This document shows, piece after piece, positions 16,725 through 25,588 of a stretch of DNA of 54,066 bases (position 1 is the first letter of the stretch; each line of letters begins with the position of its first letter). The stretch spans positions 1 through 54,066 of the forward strand of contig JAOTUY010000014.1 of NCBI GenBank assembly GCA_029863625.1, read 5' to 3'. The translations under genes were made by a program, and so were the position numbers. The notes below the pieces were generated by a model, which did no database searches, had not been told where the DNA came from, and was given only the letters and a program-made list of their open reading frames with translations. This DNA comes from Acidimicrobiia bacterium. GTDB lineage: Bacteria > Actinomycetota > Acidimicrobiia > Spongiisociales > UBA4744.

Positions 16725-17615
16725 TCAGAGGTCGGCGAGGCGCGTGATGACGGATGCCAGACGCAGGATGTACCCGGCCGGGTCGGTGCCGGGTGGTATG
16801 ACCATCACCCGGTCGATGCCCAGGTCGGCGTAGGCTCGCATTTCCTCGACGAACGCCGCCCTCGCCTCGTCGGTTGCCGCCGGCCCACCCAGATACATGA
16901 TGGTTTTCTCGATGCGGTCGTAGTCGATGCCTTCCGCTTCACAATGTCCTTCGAGAACCCTTAGCTTGTGGGCGATCTCGGGAGGGCCGGTCCGGGCGCC
17001 GGGTCCGGTGGCAAGATTGCAGGCGTCGGCGTAGCGGGCGACCAGCCGCAACGTCTTCTTCTCTCCCCCGCCTCCGACCATGATCGGCGGGTGGGGCTTC
17101 TGGACCGGGCCGGGCACGTCGATCGTTTCGGCGAGCTGATAATGCTTGCCGTCGAAGGGGCCGTCGTCGTCGCTCCAGATCTGCTTGGCAATCTGCAGCG
17201 TCTCCTCCAGGCGTTCGAACCGCTCCGAGGTTGAAGGGAACGGAACGCCAAGGCCGACGTGCTCCCGGTCGTGCCAGGCGGCTCCGATGCCGAATCCGGC
17301 CCTACCCCCCGACACGATGTCGAGGGTGGTGATGGTCTTGGGTAGTAGCCCCGGATGGCGGTAGGTGACGCCTCCCACCATCAGGTGCAGGTGGATCTTG
17401 GAGGTGATACCGGCGACGTAACCGAGGGTCGTGTAGCCCTCCAGCATCGGCTCGCTCGGCCCACCGAGACCGGGCAGTTGGAAGAAGTGGTCCATGACGC
17501 TGAGGGCCGACGCTCCGACCCCCTCGGCGGCGGTAGCGACGTCGGCCAGAGTGGCGCCCATCCGGGCGGGCTCCTGTTCCCAGGAGAAGCTTGCGACGTG
17601 AAAACCGAGGTTCAT
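16725..17615 (-). CDS. Luciferase-like (LLM class) oxidoreductase, probably F420-dependent
   Basis: The 296-residue TIM-barrel protein begins MNLGFHVASFSWEQEP. Typical segments are ALSVMDHFFQLPGLGG, TYRHPGLLPKTITTLDIVSGGR, FGIGAAWHDREHVGLGVPFP, PHPPIMVGGGGEKKTLRLVA and a C-terminal YADLGIDRVMVIPP. These match LLM-class F420-dependent oxidoreductases of actinobacteria rather than two-subunit bacterial luciferases. The F420/FMN choice and the substrate are inferred from family. The ribosome-binding site before ATG 17615 is weak. It lies 51 bases downstream of mobA on the same strand, so the two may be co-transcribed. Confidence 0.82.
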   Translation of the reverse strand: MNLGFHVASFSWEQEPARMGATLADVATAAEGVGASALSVMDHFFQLPGLGGPSEPMLEGYTTLGYVAGITSKIHLHLMVGGVTYRHPGLLPKTITTLDIVSGGRAGFGIGAAWHDREHVGLGVPFPSTSERFERLEETLQIAKQIWSDDDGPFDGKHYQLAETIDVPGPVQKPHPPIMVGGGGEKKTLRLVARYADACNLATGPGARTGPPEIAHKLRVLEGHCEAEGIDYDRIEKTIMYLGGPAATDEARAAFVEEMRAYADLGIDRVMVIPPGTDPAGYILRLASVITRLADL

Positions 17616-17666
17616 CAGAGGGTATCTCCAAAGATCGAGTACGCGAGGGTACCGGTCAGCAATGAC

Positions 17667-18254
17667 TTATGCCTCAGGTGCTCCGTAGCGTGCCAGTCCT
17701 TCTTCGAGGTCCTCCTCGGTGTCGATGCTGAACCAGGAACGACCATCCTCGCCCCAAACTCGCCACTCTGGTTCCTCAATCGGACGGTGGAGGAGGTCAT
17801 CGAGCAACGATTGGATGGAGCCGTTCGCAGCGTCCTCCTGCGCGGCCCGTTCCGCCCAGGAAGCCGGATAAATCGCGCAGGTGACCTGGCGGGCACCCCC
17901 GGCGACGGGGACTACCCCATGCAGCGGTCCGGCCTGTTCGAGCAGAGCTCGCAGTGTGTCGACTCGCACCCACGGTTGGTCGACTGCCACCAACAGCACC
18001 GGGCGACCCTCGGCTACCCGCAGAGCGGTGGCTAATCCGGCCAACGGACCACGCCGGGCCGGGTAGTCGTCGGGCAGGCACTCGAGCCCGGCCAGGGTCC
18101 CGGACCTGCCCAGCACCACGAGGTCGGAGGTCACCGACCGCACCGCATCGGCTACCCAATCGACCATGGGCCGTCCGGCCACGGCGGCGACTGCCTTGTC
18201 GTGGCCCATCCGGGTGGCGGAGCCTCCGGCCAGGATGACACCAAGAGGGTTCAC
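17667..18254 (-). CDS. mobA: Molybdenum cofactor guanylyltransferase
   Basis: The 195-residue nucleotidyltransferase-like protein opens GVILAGGSATRMGHDKA, the signature that binds GTP and Mg2+. Later motifs are GRPMVDWVADAV, YPARRGPLAGLATAL and LLVAVDQPWVR (the DxP metal site). MobA attaches GMP to molybdopterin, giving the bis-MGD cofactor that NarG needs, which explains its place near nar. The start is GTG at 18252-18254. A close alternative is the CofC/MobA-like group with other substrates, but the nar context favours MobA. Confidence 0.82.
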   Translation of the reverse strand: MNPLGVILAGGSATRMGHDKAVAAVAGRPMVDWVADAVRSVTSDLVVLGRSGTLAGLECLPDDYPARRGPLAGLATALRVAEGRPVLLVAVDQPWVRVDTLRALLEQAGPLHGVVPVAGGARQVTCAIYPASWAERAAQEDAANGSIQSLLDDLLHRPIEEPEWRVWGEDGRSWFSIDTEEDLEEGLARYGAPEA

Positions 18255-18728
18255 CAGATCACCGGAGGAGCCGCTCCGGTCGCAAAATGCGGTCCGGATT
18301 TCGTACCTCGTACCTCGTACATGAAATCAAACCTACGAGGTACGAAGCACAAACTACGAAGTACGCCGAACGAAGTGCATCTTTACGGCTCCAGGATCTC
18401 CACGTTGGGTGATGGGCCGGCTTATTCGAATTGAAGAGTGAGTCCCTCCGTGTGAGGCAATGTTGTCTCCCCGCCGGGGGTCCGGTCGCGGGTTTGTGCG
18501 ACGGGTGGGTTGGGAATCCCCCCCACGGCCTGTTCCACCGGTCACACGATCGCGAAATGCGATATCTGTCAGGGGGACACTGCTATTTCAGGGGAGCAAG
18601 AGCGCCACAACGTCGTCGAGCAACGAACGGGGAGTGGCCAGCCCAACACTCAAACGCCCTCGAGGATGTCCGGCGCGGTCGAAGGACGGGCCTAAAGGTA
18701 GGTCCGCAGATGTTCGATATCTAAAGAC
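18255..18728. other. Long gap with a GTAC heptad hairpin and no gene
   Basis: This 474-base gap between divergent mobA and the membrane-protein gene holds the heptad element at 18300-18366 and a short dyad ATCGC-N5-GCGAT near 18549. No other coding sequence, RNA gene or clear promoter is visible. The element starts 46 bases upstream of the mobA start, inside its leader or promoter. Confidence 0.5.
18300..18366. repeat. GTAC heptad repeat with inverted arms
   Basis: TCGTACC, TCGTACC, TCGTACA are followed after a short spacer by TACGAGG, TACGAAG, CACAAAC, TACGAAG, TACGCCG. The arms TTCGTACCTCGTA (18300-18312) and TACGAGGTACGAA (18334-18346) pair perfectly over 13 bp. It is the same class as the elements at 37150, 42977 and 45233. 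Confidence 0.8.
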
Positions 18729-19478
18729 ATGCCGGAATTCAAAGGAACGATCCAACTCGGAGAGGGCGATGGGGACGGTCTCGCGACCAACTTGACGGTT
18801 GACGCCGGTCGGCTCGTCGTGACTGCGCAAGAGCACGAGATCGGCAACTGGGCCGTCGAAGAGCTGTCGGTGAAACGGCAAAACAGCGAGTTTCGCATCA
18901 GAGTGGAAGGCGAAGAGCTCGTAGTTGCTGTGGCTGATCCGGTCGGCCTATCTCAGGTGCTCGACATCAAGGAGCCCACGCCGAAGCGGTGGCGGGTGAG
19001 GAAACCGAAGGCGGCGAAGTCCTCGCGCAAGGGATCCTCCCAACCAAAGGCGGACCCGGAACCAGCGACAATTGCAGCCGCGATCCCGCCTCCGGCTGAG
19101 TCACCAGCTGTGGATTCCGCTCCTCAATCTGAGTCTCTGATCGTTGCCCCCGTTCCTCCGGCGGAGTCGTTGCCAGCGTACGTCACCAAGGAAGTTCAGA
19201 GTACGGTAGAGGCGACATCTCCATGGGCTCGGCTCTCGTCGCGTACCAAGCTGGCCGGGCTCGGAGTGATCGTGTTGGTGATGCTCTTTGTCATTGCACC
19301 AAACCTGTTGGCGCTGCTGATGATGCTCGCCGGCATGGGTACTCTTTTCCTGGCAATCGCGGCCAAGAGCGACAGCGGTACCACCATCCTTCCCCCTCCC
19401 TTCTTTGCGACGGATATGGCGATCTTTGGCGGCATTGGGATGGTGCTGTTGGCCGTGGTCATCATCGCGATTACATAG
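18729..19478 (+). CDS. Membrane protein of unknown function with N-terminal beta domain
   Basis: I do not recognise this 249-residue protein. Residues 1-~90 look like a beta-rich globular domain (PEFKGTIQLGEGDGDG, LTVDAGRLVVTAQEHEIGNW, VKRQNSEFRIRVEGEELVVA), reminiscent of PH-like or FHA-like folds. A Lys/Arg patch (RWRVRKPKAAKSSRKG) and a long Pro/Ala/Ser linker (~105-165) follow. The C-terminus has hydrophobic segments at about 175-192, 194-210 and 226-248. This layout suggests a cytoplasmic sensor tethered to the membrane. The ATG has no strong ribosome-binding site. A terminator overlaps the stop codon. Confidence 0.6.
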   Translation: MPEFKGTIQLGEGDGDGLATNLTVDAGRLVVTAQEHEIGNWAVEELSVKRQNSEFRIRVEGEELVVAVADPVGLSQVLDIKEPTPKRWRVRKPKAAKSSRKGSSQPKADPEPATIAAAIPPPAESPAVDSAPQSESLIVAPVPPAESLPAYVTKEVQSTVEATSPWARLSSRTKLAGLGVIVLVMLFVIAPNLLALLMMLAGMGTLFLAIAAKSDSGTTILPPPFFATDMAIFGGIGMVLLAVVIIAIT

Positions 19479-19508
19479 GCGAGCGGGGCTCGCCCTTCTT
19501 CGTTTGCG
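19478..19508 (+). terminator. Terminator-like hairpin at the stop of the membrane-protein gene
   Basis: GGCGAGC (19478-19484) pairs with GCTCGCC (19488-19494) around a 3-base loop, followed by CTTCTTCGTTT. The stem starts at the last base of the stop codon. Confidence 0.6.
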
Positions 19509-19530
19509 GTCTTTCGTTCCTCGTAGCTGT

Positions 19531-19725
19531 GAGCTTCGCTCGCCAGGTTGTTTGGTGGTTAGCCAGCCCCCCCGGTTCGTGCCTTTGGCGAGAACCACCT
19601 CCCCCCTTCCCGTCGAGCTTCGCTCGCCAGGTTTGGTTGGTGGTTAGCCAGCCCCCCTCCGGTTCGCGCCTTTGGCGAGAACTTTCCTCCCCCCTTCCCG
19701 TCGAGCTTCGCTCGCCAGGGGGGAG
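19531..19725. repeat. 84/88-bp tandem repeat, about 2.2 copies
   Basis: Units begin GAGCTTCGCTCGCCAGG at 19531, 19615 and 19703, spaced 84 and 88 bases. Each of the two full units continues with a GGTGGTTAGCCAGCCCCCC stretch and GCCTTTGGCGAGAAC; in the first, GGTGGTT can pair with AACCACC. The array fills the gap between the convergent membrane-protein and oxidase genes. Confidence 0.8.
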
Positions 19726-19736
19726 GAAATGCGTGG

Positions 19737-21428
19737 CTACCAGGGGCGGATGCTGGGGGCTTGGCCGGAGCCGAGGTCGATGTTGGCGATCTGGTCGATC
19801 AACTGCGGTCCGTAGGCGACCAGGATGAGGAGCACCGTCCCGACGATCCAGGGGACCCAGCGGTCGAGCCAGAGGGGGGTGAGCTGGGGGTCTTGCTCAG
19901 ACTCGGCAATCGGAACCTCGATCTCCTCGTTCGCCCCGAGGCGTTCCTTGCCCCAGGTGGTCCGGGCGACGATCCATACGAACATTACCGCCGACACGAA
20001 GAGGATGGCGCCGCCCAGCCCGACCCTCAACAAATGACCGCTCCACTCCTCCGACACATACGGGGCTACTCCGAGCGGAGTCCGCCGGGGAGCACCGAGT
20101 AACCCGAGCACGTGCATGGCGTTGGAGAAGATCAGCATGCCGATGAACCAGGTCCAGGTCTGAATGACGGCCAGTCGGGGTTTCCAGAGTGGCTTGCCGG
20201 TAATCCAGGGCACCAGCCAGTAGGAGATGCCCATAAAGGACAGCGTCGCGGCGGAGGCCACCGTAAGGTGGAAGTGACCCGGGACCCAGGTCGTGTTGTG
20301 GATGACGAGGTTGACGTTGTAGGAGGCGTTGGTGAGCCCGCCAATCCCACCGAACATGAACAGGATCCCGGCCAACAGTTGCGCCGCTACCGACCCGTTG
20401 CTCCACGGCAAGGCTCGAACCCAGCCGAATAGACCCCTGCCGCCCCGCTTGCGAGCAGCCCGCTCGAGCGAGGCAATCACCGTGAAGGCAGTGAGCATCG
20501 ACGGCAGGAACACCGAATAGGTGAGCACCGCGTGGATGTACTTCCATCCGGCCGGAATGCCCGGGTCAACGAATTGGTGGTGAAACCCGAGGGGCACCGA
20601 CAGCAACAGGAAGAGCCACATGGCCAGGCGGGCCAGCGAGTCGGAGAAGAGCTTTCCCCCCGCTTGTTTGGGCAGCATCCCGTACCAGGACACGTAGGCG
20701 GGAAGCAGCCAGAAGTAGACGAGCGGGTGTCCGGTAAACCAGAAGTAGGTACGGGCCAACTGCGGGTCAGTGCCCTCGATCAAACCGAGCGACCAGGGGA
20801 GGAGCATGGTGAGGATCTCGACTGCGATTCCCAATGTGGCGAATTGCCACATGGCCATGGTGACCAGCCCCCCGAAGGCGATAAACGGCGTCCGCGTATC
20901 CGGGTTCTCCTTGCGCCATGCCCGGTACGTGAAGAAGAAGCCGTACCCCTCGATCCAACTGCCAACCACCACCAGGGTGAGCCCGGTGTAGAACGCCCAG
21001 TTGGCCTGGAGCGGCGGGTAAAAGGTGTAGAGGACGGTTGCTTCGTCAAGCAGTATCGGTATAGCCGCCATCACCAGACCGGCCACCATGGTCCAGAACC
21101 CGACCCGGTTGAGTTTCGGGTAGCGAAGCCCCCGCTTGAAGCCCAGGATGGTGGTCAGCGTGAAGAACCCGGTGATGAAGAACGTGGTCCACACCAAGGC
21201 GTTGAGCACTCCGTGAATGGTGAGCCCCTGGTAGTAGGACTTGAAGACGGGCTGGAGGTAGGGGTAGAGATCGACCCCCGAAAACTGGAAAGCCTGGAGA
21301 GGACCGAAGAGTGAGCCGATCGAGAGGGCGATCACCGCCACCAGGATGTGGGCGCCGATGAAGCGCTTGTCGGTCTTGGTCACGTCATAGGTGGCCAGCA
21401 TGCCTCTTCCTTCTTCACGGGTTGCCAT
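19737..21428 (-). CDS. ba3-type (B-family) cytochrome c oxidase subunit I
   Basis: The 563-residue protein has about 13 membrane helices. It reduces O2 to water at a haem-CuB centre and pumps protons. Ligands visible: TIHGVLN (low-spin haem His), [14 protein letters not shown] (CuB His with the cross-linked Tyr in HPxVY), [10 protein letters not shown] (two CuB His) and [14 protein letters not shown] (haem ligands). The form [13 protein letters not shown] and the QAGG that follows match Thermus ba3 (CbaA) rather than aa3 or cbb3 enzymes. Its ATG follows the subunit II stop with no gap (TAG-ATG). The gene is last in a three-gene operon. Confidence 0.92.
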   Translation of the reverse strand: MATREEGRGMLATYDVTKTDKRFIGAHILVAVIALSIGSLFGPLQAFQFSGVDLYPYLQPVFKSYYQGLTIHGVLNALVWTTFFITGFFTLTTILGFKRGLRYPKLNRVGFWTMVAGLVMAAIPILLDEATVLYTFYPPLQANWAFYTGLTLVVVGSWIEGYGFFFTYRAWRKENPDTRTPFIAFGGLVTMAMWQFATLGIAVEILTMLLPWSLGLIEGTDPQLARTYFWFTGHPLVYFWLLPAYVSWYGMLPKQAGGKLFSDSLARLAMWLFLLLSVPLGFHHQFVDPGIPAGWKYIHAVLTYSVFLPSMLTAFTVIASLERAARKRGGRGLFGWVRALPWSNGSVAAQLLAGILFMFGGIGGLTNASYNVNLVIHNTTWVPGHFHLTVASAATLSFMGISYWLVPWITGKPLWKPRLAVIQTWTWFIGMLIFSNAMHVLGLLGAPRRTPLGVAPYVSEEWSGHLLRVGLGGAILFVSAVMFVWIVARTTWGKERLGANEEIEVPIAESEQDPQLTPLWLDRWVPWIVGTVLLILVAYGPQLIDQIANIDLGSGQAPSIRPW

Positions 21429-21932
21429 CTATTTCTCCACCACGGTCAGGTTTCCGAACATGGCGGCGTGCCCGACGCCGCAGTACTCGGTGCAGATGTA
21501 GGGATACTCACCAGCCTCCTCAAAGACATGGGTGAGTTTGGACACTTGACCGGGCAGGATCTGCATGTTGATGTTGGTGTCCTGCAGTTTGAACCCGTGC
21601 TGGATATCGCGGCTGGTGACATAGATCGTCACGGTCGAGTCAACCGGAATCTCGACGTCCCGTGGCTCGAACTGCCAGGTGGTGGCATTGCCGATGACGT
21701 AGAGCTCATAGACGCCGGGGGACAGCTCCCGGAGGCCGGGGTTCTCCCAGGGGCCGGTGAGATTATTGGGATCAACCCGCTCTTCAGGGGAAGGAACCTG
21801 GAAGCCGAGTGCGAAACCGGCGACCGTGACGGCCGCCGCGAACACGATTACCAGAATGATCGAGATCCGCATCCAGTTCTTCTCGTAGGGGTCGATGTGG
21901 AGCGTCCGTTTGGCATCGTTTGGCGCGCTCAC
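21429..21932 (-). CDS. ba3-type cytochrome c oxidase subunit II (CuA)
   Basis: From GTG 21932 the product has 167 residues: one N-terminal membrane helix (about 20-42), then a cupredoxin domain with the CuA site: His in RDIQHGF and C-x3-C-x3-H-x2-M in CTEYCGVGHAAM. It receives electrons from cytochrome c outside the membrane and passes them to subunit I. The short, single-helix form is typical of B-family oxidases. The GTG overlaps the stop of the small gene before it (GTGA), which decides the start over the longer frame to 21977. Confidence 0.92.
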   Translation of the reverse strand: MSAPNDAKRTLHIDPYEKNWMRISIILVIVFAAAVTVAGFALGFQVPSPEERVDPNNLTGPWENPGLRELSPGVYELYVIGNATTWQFEPRDVEIPVDSTVTIYVTSRDIQHGFKLQDTNINMQILPGQVSKLTHVFEEAGEYPYICTEYCGVGHAAMFGNLTVVEK

Positions 21933-22075
21933 ACCGTCACTCCCCGGGAGAGCAGGATCACATACACGGACCCCCAAAGGATGATGATGGCCAGCACGAA
22001 CATGACCAGGATTGCCACCGTCCCTCGCGGGTGGAACTCCTCTGCCTCTGCTTCGGTCTCCTGCTCATCAGCCAT
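21929..22075 (-). CDS. Small single-helix subunit of the ba3 oxidase operon
   Basis: The 48-residue product begins MADEQETEAEAEEFHPRGTV, an acidic cytoplasmic start, and has one membrane helix (VAILVMFVLAIIILWGSVYV). Small one-helix proteins with an HPxGT sequence often precede ba3-type subunit II genes, where they act like subunit IIa (CbaD). A GGAGGGG site lies nine bases before ATG 22075. It is the first gene of the minus-strand oxidase operon, 188 bases from the divergent cytochrome c gene; the shared spacer probably holds both promoters. Confidence 0.8.
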   Translation of the reverse strand: MADEQETEAEAEEFHPRGTVAILVMFVLAIIILWGSVYVILLSRGVTV

Positions 22076-22263
22076 GCGTTCCCCTCCGCGGCTGCCAACA
22101 GTCGCGCCACCCGGGCACACCGGTGCGATTCCCGGCGAGCATAGGAAACGATCCCGCTGGCCGCAACGTCATGGAAAGAGTGAGTCAGTCGCCGCCCTTG
22201 TGGGACCCGTCGATGTGACGGTTTATGATGAGCGTCGCCTTGGCTACCAGAGGGGACCCCGCC

Positions 22264-22974
22264 ATGAGCCTGTTGGGGAAGCTGACACGAACTGCGCTCG
22301 GATTGACGTTCGTGGCGCTCCTGCTCAGCGTTGTTTTGGCACCGGTGGCCGCATCCGCTCAACAGGACCCCGGAGAAGAGGTCTTCGTGCGCATCTGTTC
22401 TGGATGCCATGCCAGGACCGGAGCCGGGGTGCCCGGCTTTTTCCCACCCCTGGCCGGCAATCCCAATATTCAGGATGCCGCCTATGTGGAAGGCGTCATC
22501 CGCAACGGCAAGGAGGGTGAATTGGTGGTCGGGGGTGTCACGTATGACAAGGTGATGCCCGCCTTCGGCGAGAAGCTCTCTGATGACGAGATCACGGCGG
22601 TCATCGACTACGTGCAGAACCGTCTGGGTGGGGCGGTCACCGCCGGACCGGGCGATGAAGGGAATGCGTTCCCCTGGAATCTCGTCATGGTGGGCTCAGC
22701 CCTGACCGTCTTCGTCGTCGGTCTGTTGTTCCTCCTGACCTCACCCCGCAAGAAAAGAGAGTTGACCTGGTGGAACGCCTACGGTCGGGCCATCTTGATT
22801 TTCTTGTTCTTTGTGCTGGCCACCACTTGGTTCCCCTCGTGGGCGATGACCCAGGAAACAGTCGCCGGAGCGCCGCGCCTGGTTGGTGATCTGATCGGGT
22901 CGGGGCTGTGGATCGTGATGCTGGCCGCCGGAATCGGCGCCCTGATATGGCTGCAGAGAACGGAACGGATCTGA
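22264..22974 (+). CDS. Membrane-bound monoheme cytochrome c
   Basis: From ATG 22264 the product has 236 residues: signal helix (about 8-30, ending VAASAQ), one cytochrome c domain with CSGCH near residue 45 and a VMPAF Met segment, then three hydrophobic segments (~140-160, 175-193, 212-230). The haem domain is paralogous to the first domain of the nar-operon cytochrome (7475). It opens the bc-complex operon and faces the ba3 oxidase genes, so it is a good candidate for carrying electrons to CuA. The chosen ATG follows GAGGGGACCCCGCC; ATGs at 22225 and 22228 are less likely. Confidence 0.82.
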   Translation: MSLLGKLTRTALGLTFVALLLSVVLAPVAASAQQDPGEEVFVRICSGCHARTGAGVPGFFPPLAGNPNIQDAAYVEGVIRNGKEGELVVGGVTYDKVMPAFGEKLSDDEITAVIDYVQNRLGGAVTAGPGDEGNAFPWNLVMVGSALTVFVVGLLFLLTSPRKKRELTWWNAYGRAILIFLFFVLATTWFPSWAMTQETVAGAPRLVGDLIGSGLWIVMLAAGIGALIWLQRTERI

Positions 22975-24866
22975 TGGGGGGCGATCTCGTCTTTCGCCAG
23001 GACCTCCAGTTCTACGACGAGAACATTCCTTGTTTGGCCGCCTGCCCGGTCCACACGAATGCCGGAATGTATGTCGCTGCCATTGCCGACGGCAAAGACG
23101 AACTTGCCTATTTGACCGCCCGGTTGCCGAATCCTTTCGCCTCGGTGTGCGGCAGGGTCTGCGCGGCACCTTGCGAAGACGCCTGCCGGCGCGGGGAGAT
23201 CGACCGGCCGATCGCCATCCGGGCCCTCAAACGCTTCGTCACCGAAAAGTTCGGTCCCGAAACCGGGAACGGTGAAGTCTGGAAGCAGGTAGCCGCGCCC
23301 CCTGCCGAAGAACGTCCGGAGAGCGTCGCAATCATCGGCGGCGGTCCGGCCGGGCTGGCCGCGGCCCACGACCTGCGGCGGCTCGGCTATCAGGTGACGG
23401 TCTACGAAGCCACCGGGCAACTCGGGGGCATGATGTTGCTCGGCATCCCCGAGTACCGGCTCGACCGCACACTGCTGGCTAACGAGATCAAAGTGATCGT
23501 CGACCTTGGGGTGGACGTGCATCTCAACACCAAGCTCGGCCGCGACGTCACTTTGGCCGAATTGCGCGATCGGCACGATGCCCTGTTCGTGGCCATCGGC
23601 GCAACCCTCGGTCGTGGCCTCGATATCGAAGGCCACGAAGCCGACGGGGTCGTGCGAGCCATCGAGTTCCTCATCAACGCCAATCAAGGTTTCCAGGTTG
23701 ACGTCGGTGAGCGAGTGGTGGTGATCGGCGGGGGTGACGTGGCGATGGATGCTGCCCGCACCGCATTGCGGGCCGCTGAGTATGAAGAAAAGGCTCTGGC
23801 GGCTTACTCGAAATCTGAGGAGAGGGCCGCTGTGGCCGAGGCGCTGGACGCCGCGCGGACCGCACGGCGCGCTTCTGAGTCCGAGGTTCCGGCCGCCTAC
23901 GAAGAAGCTGAAGAGCGGGCAACTATGACCGAGGCGATGGACGTGGCCCGGACCGCAGCTCGCACCGGCGCTCACCACATCACGGTCATGACGCTGGAGT
24001 CCGAAGAGGAGATGCCGGCTTCGGAGTTCGAGATCGAAGAAGCGGTGCACGAGGGCATTGTCTTCGTGAATCGACGCGGCCCGGCGCGAATCGTCACCGA
24101 GAATGGGAAGGTGGCCGGCCTCGAGACGATCAAGGTGCTGTCGGTGTTCGACGGGGAAGGGCGGTTCAATCCGACGTTCGATCAGGAAGACCGGCTGATC
24201 CTGGATGCCGACACGGTCATCCTGGCCATCGGTCAGGCGATCGACGTCGATGCTCTCGGCGCAGACGGCCCCGAGCTAAGCCCGCGTCGCACGATTCAGG
24301 TCGGGGCCGACAGCCTGGCGACCTCGGTGCCGATGGTGTGGGCGGGTGGGGATGCAGCGCGCGGGCCCCGGACCCTCATCGATGCGATTGCCGACGGCCG
24401 CAAGGCCGCCGCCGAGATGCATCGGGCGTTTGGTGGTGCGGTGGAAGAGCGAAAGCCGGGCACGATGGTGCAACTCCAGCAGTTCCACCGCCTCGACGAC
24501 ATCTACGACCGGATCGGCCGGGTGGACGTACCGACGCTGCCGACCGACCGCCGTGTCGGCCTGGCCGAGGTGGAGACCGGCTTCACCCCGGACCAGGCGC
24601 GCTGCGAGGCCAAACGGTGCTTGCGCTGCTTCGCCAACATTCTCTTGGACACGTCGATTTGTGTGTTGTGTGCGTTGTGCGCCGACGTTTGTCCGCTGGA
24701 TCTGATCGATCTGGTTCCCTCCGAGGAGGTTGCGCCTGGGTTACCGGCCGGGACTGCTCTGACTCTGGACGAAACAAGCTGTATTCGCTGTGCGCTCTGT
24801 ATCGAGCGCTGCCCCACCGATGCTCTGTCGATGGGTCTTTGGACGGGAGTGGGGGTACCTGCATGA
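22974..24866 (+). CDS. GltD-like flavoprotein with C-terminal 2x[4Fe-4S] ferredoxin domain
   Basis: The 630-residue product has an N-terminal Fe-S domain ([24 protein letters not shown], ~18-80), an FAD-binding Rossmann fold ([20 protein letters not shown], ~118), an NAD(P)-binding fold ([17 protein letters not shown], ~250) and, near 560-620, two clusters ([24 protein letters not shown]). It belongs to the GltD / NfnB / dihydropyrimidine-dehydrogenase superfamily, which moves electrons between NAD(P)H and ferredoxin. Glutamate synthase has its own gltD here (29069), so this copy serves respiration: it overlaps the cytochrome c stop and the cytochrome b start. A ~60-residue repetitive insert follows the NAD(P) motif. 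A role in feeding or taking electrons at the bc complex is inference. Confidence 0.85.
   Translation: MGGDLVFRQDLQFYDENIPCLAACPVHTNAGMYVAAIADGKDELAYLTARLPNPFASVCGRVCAAPCEDACRRGEIDRPIAIRALKRFVTEKFGPETGNGEVWKQVAAPPAEERPESVAIIGGGPAGLAAAHDLRRLGYQVTVYEATGQLGGMMLLGIPEYRLDRTLLANEIKVIVDLGVDVHLNTKLGRDVTLAELRDRHDALFVAIGATLGRGLDIEGHEADGVVRAIEFLINANQGFQVDVGERVVVIGGGDVAMDAARTALRAAEYEEKALAAYSKSEERAAVAEALDAARTARRASESEVPAAYEEAEERATMTEAMDVARTAARTGAHHITVMTLESEEEMPASEFEIEEAVHEGIVFVNRRGPARIVTENGKVAGLETIKVLSVFDGEGRFNPTFDQEDRLILDADTVILAIGQAIDVDALGADGPELSPRRTIQVGADSLATSVPMVWAGGDAARGPRTLIDAIADGRKAAAEMHRAFGGAVEERKPGTMVQLQQFHRLDDIYDRIGRVDVPTLPTDRRVGLAEVETGFTPDQARCEAKRCLRCFANILLDTSICVLCALCADVCPLDLIDLVPSEEVAPGLPAGTALTLDETSCIRCALCIERCPTDALSMGLWTGVGVPA
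23742..23963 (+). repeat. Coding tandem repeat inside the GltD-like gene
   Basis: Three units start with the codons for (A)(M/L)D(A/V)ARTA at 23742, 23841 and 23934, 33 and 31 codons apart; the third is partial and continues the normal fold. The first two carry Ala/Glu-rich stretches ([20 protein letters not shown] and [13 protein letters not shown]). The helix after the GGGD motif has thus been copied twice and extended by charged helical sequence. Confidence 0.85.
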
Positions 24867-25588
24867 AGGTCATGGAACGAGTGAGGGAGAGCACGATCGG
24901 CCGCTCGATCTGGCGGGTACCCGACCGAGCGACGGAACGGGACAGGGCGGCCGGACACTGGGCCAACTTCTTCTTGCACATCTACCCAGTGAAGATGCGC
25001 CGCAAGGAGATGACCTTCCGTTACACCTGGTTCCTCGGGGTGGCGTCGGTCGTGCTGTTCGGATCGCTCGTGGTGTCCGGAATCTACCTGATGTTCTTCT
25101 ACGTGCCTTCCCCCGCCTCTGCCTACGGCGACATGCAGAATCTGCAGACCGAGGTGGCTTTCGGGCAATACCTTCGCAACGTCCACCGCTGGTCGGCGCA
25201 CCTCATGGTGCTGGTGGTGGCCGCTCACATGGCCAGGGTGTTCTACCGGGGTTCGTACAAGTCGCCGAGAGAGTTCAACTGGGTGATCGGCGTGATTCTC
25301 CTTGTGCTGACGCTATTGCTGTCCTTCACCGGCTACTTGCTGCCTTGGGACCAACTGGCCTACTGGGCGGTGACGGTGGGCGCCTCGATGGCCGGTTTCG
25401 TCCCACTGATCGGGGAGACGATCAAGGGGATCCTGCTCGGAGGTGACACTGTCGGGTCGGCCACTCTGCTCCGTTTCTACGTGCTGCACGTGGCGGTACT
25501 GCCGACCGCCGTGGGCCTCCTGGTCACCATCCACCTGTGGCGGTGGCGCAAGGATTCCATGCTCGACTCTGGAGGCGTGGATGAGTGA
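24863..25588 (+). CDS. Cytochrome b subunit of menaquinol:cytochrome c reductase
   Basis: The 241-residue protein is the N-terminal, four-helix, b6-type half of cytochrome b. His pairs for two b haems lie in helix 2 ([21 protein letters not shown], partly) and helix 4 ([20 protein letters not shown]). [19 protein letters not shown] is the conserved quinone-site segment after helix 3. A split cytochrome b with a separate subunit IV is typical of Bacillus-like and actinobacterial menaquinol reductases. The ATG overlaps the flavoprotein stop (ATGA) and its own stop lies inside the next gene. Confidence 0.9.
   Translation: MKVMERVRESTIGRSIWRVPDRATERDRAAGHWANFFLHIYPVKMRRKEMTFRYTWFLGVASVVLFGSLVVSGIYLMFFYVPSPASAYGDMQNLQTEVAFGQYLRNVHRWSAHLMVLVVAAHMARVFYRGSYKSPREFNWVIGVILLVLTLLLSFTGYLLPWDQLAYWAVTVGASMAGFVPLIGETIKGILLGGDTVGSATLLRFYVLHVAVLPTAVGLLVTIHLWRWRKDSMLDSGGVDE

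Noticed and set aside
19531..19725. CRISPR or integron attC-like array
   Set aside because: There are only about two units of 84-88 bp, with no unique spacers, integrase or cassette genes.
24338..24862. 175-residue extension of cytochrome b
   Set aside because: It overlaps the flavoprotein in another frame, has no membrane or haem features, and ATG 24863 overlaps the preceding stop in the usual way for this operon.
22974..24866. Second glutamate synthase small subunit
   Set aside because: It has a C-terminal two-cluster ferredoxin domain and lies in the bc operon, and a true gltD is coupled to gltB at 29069.
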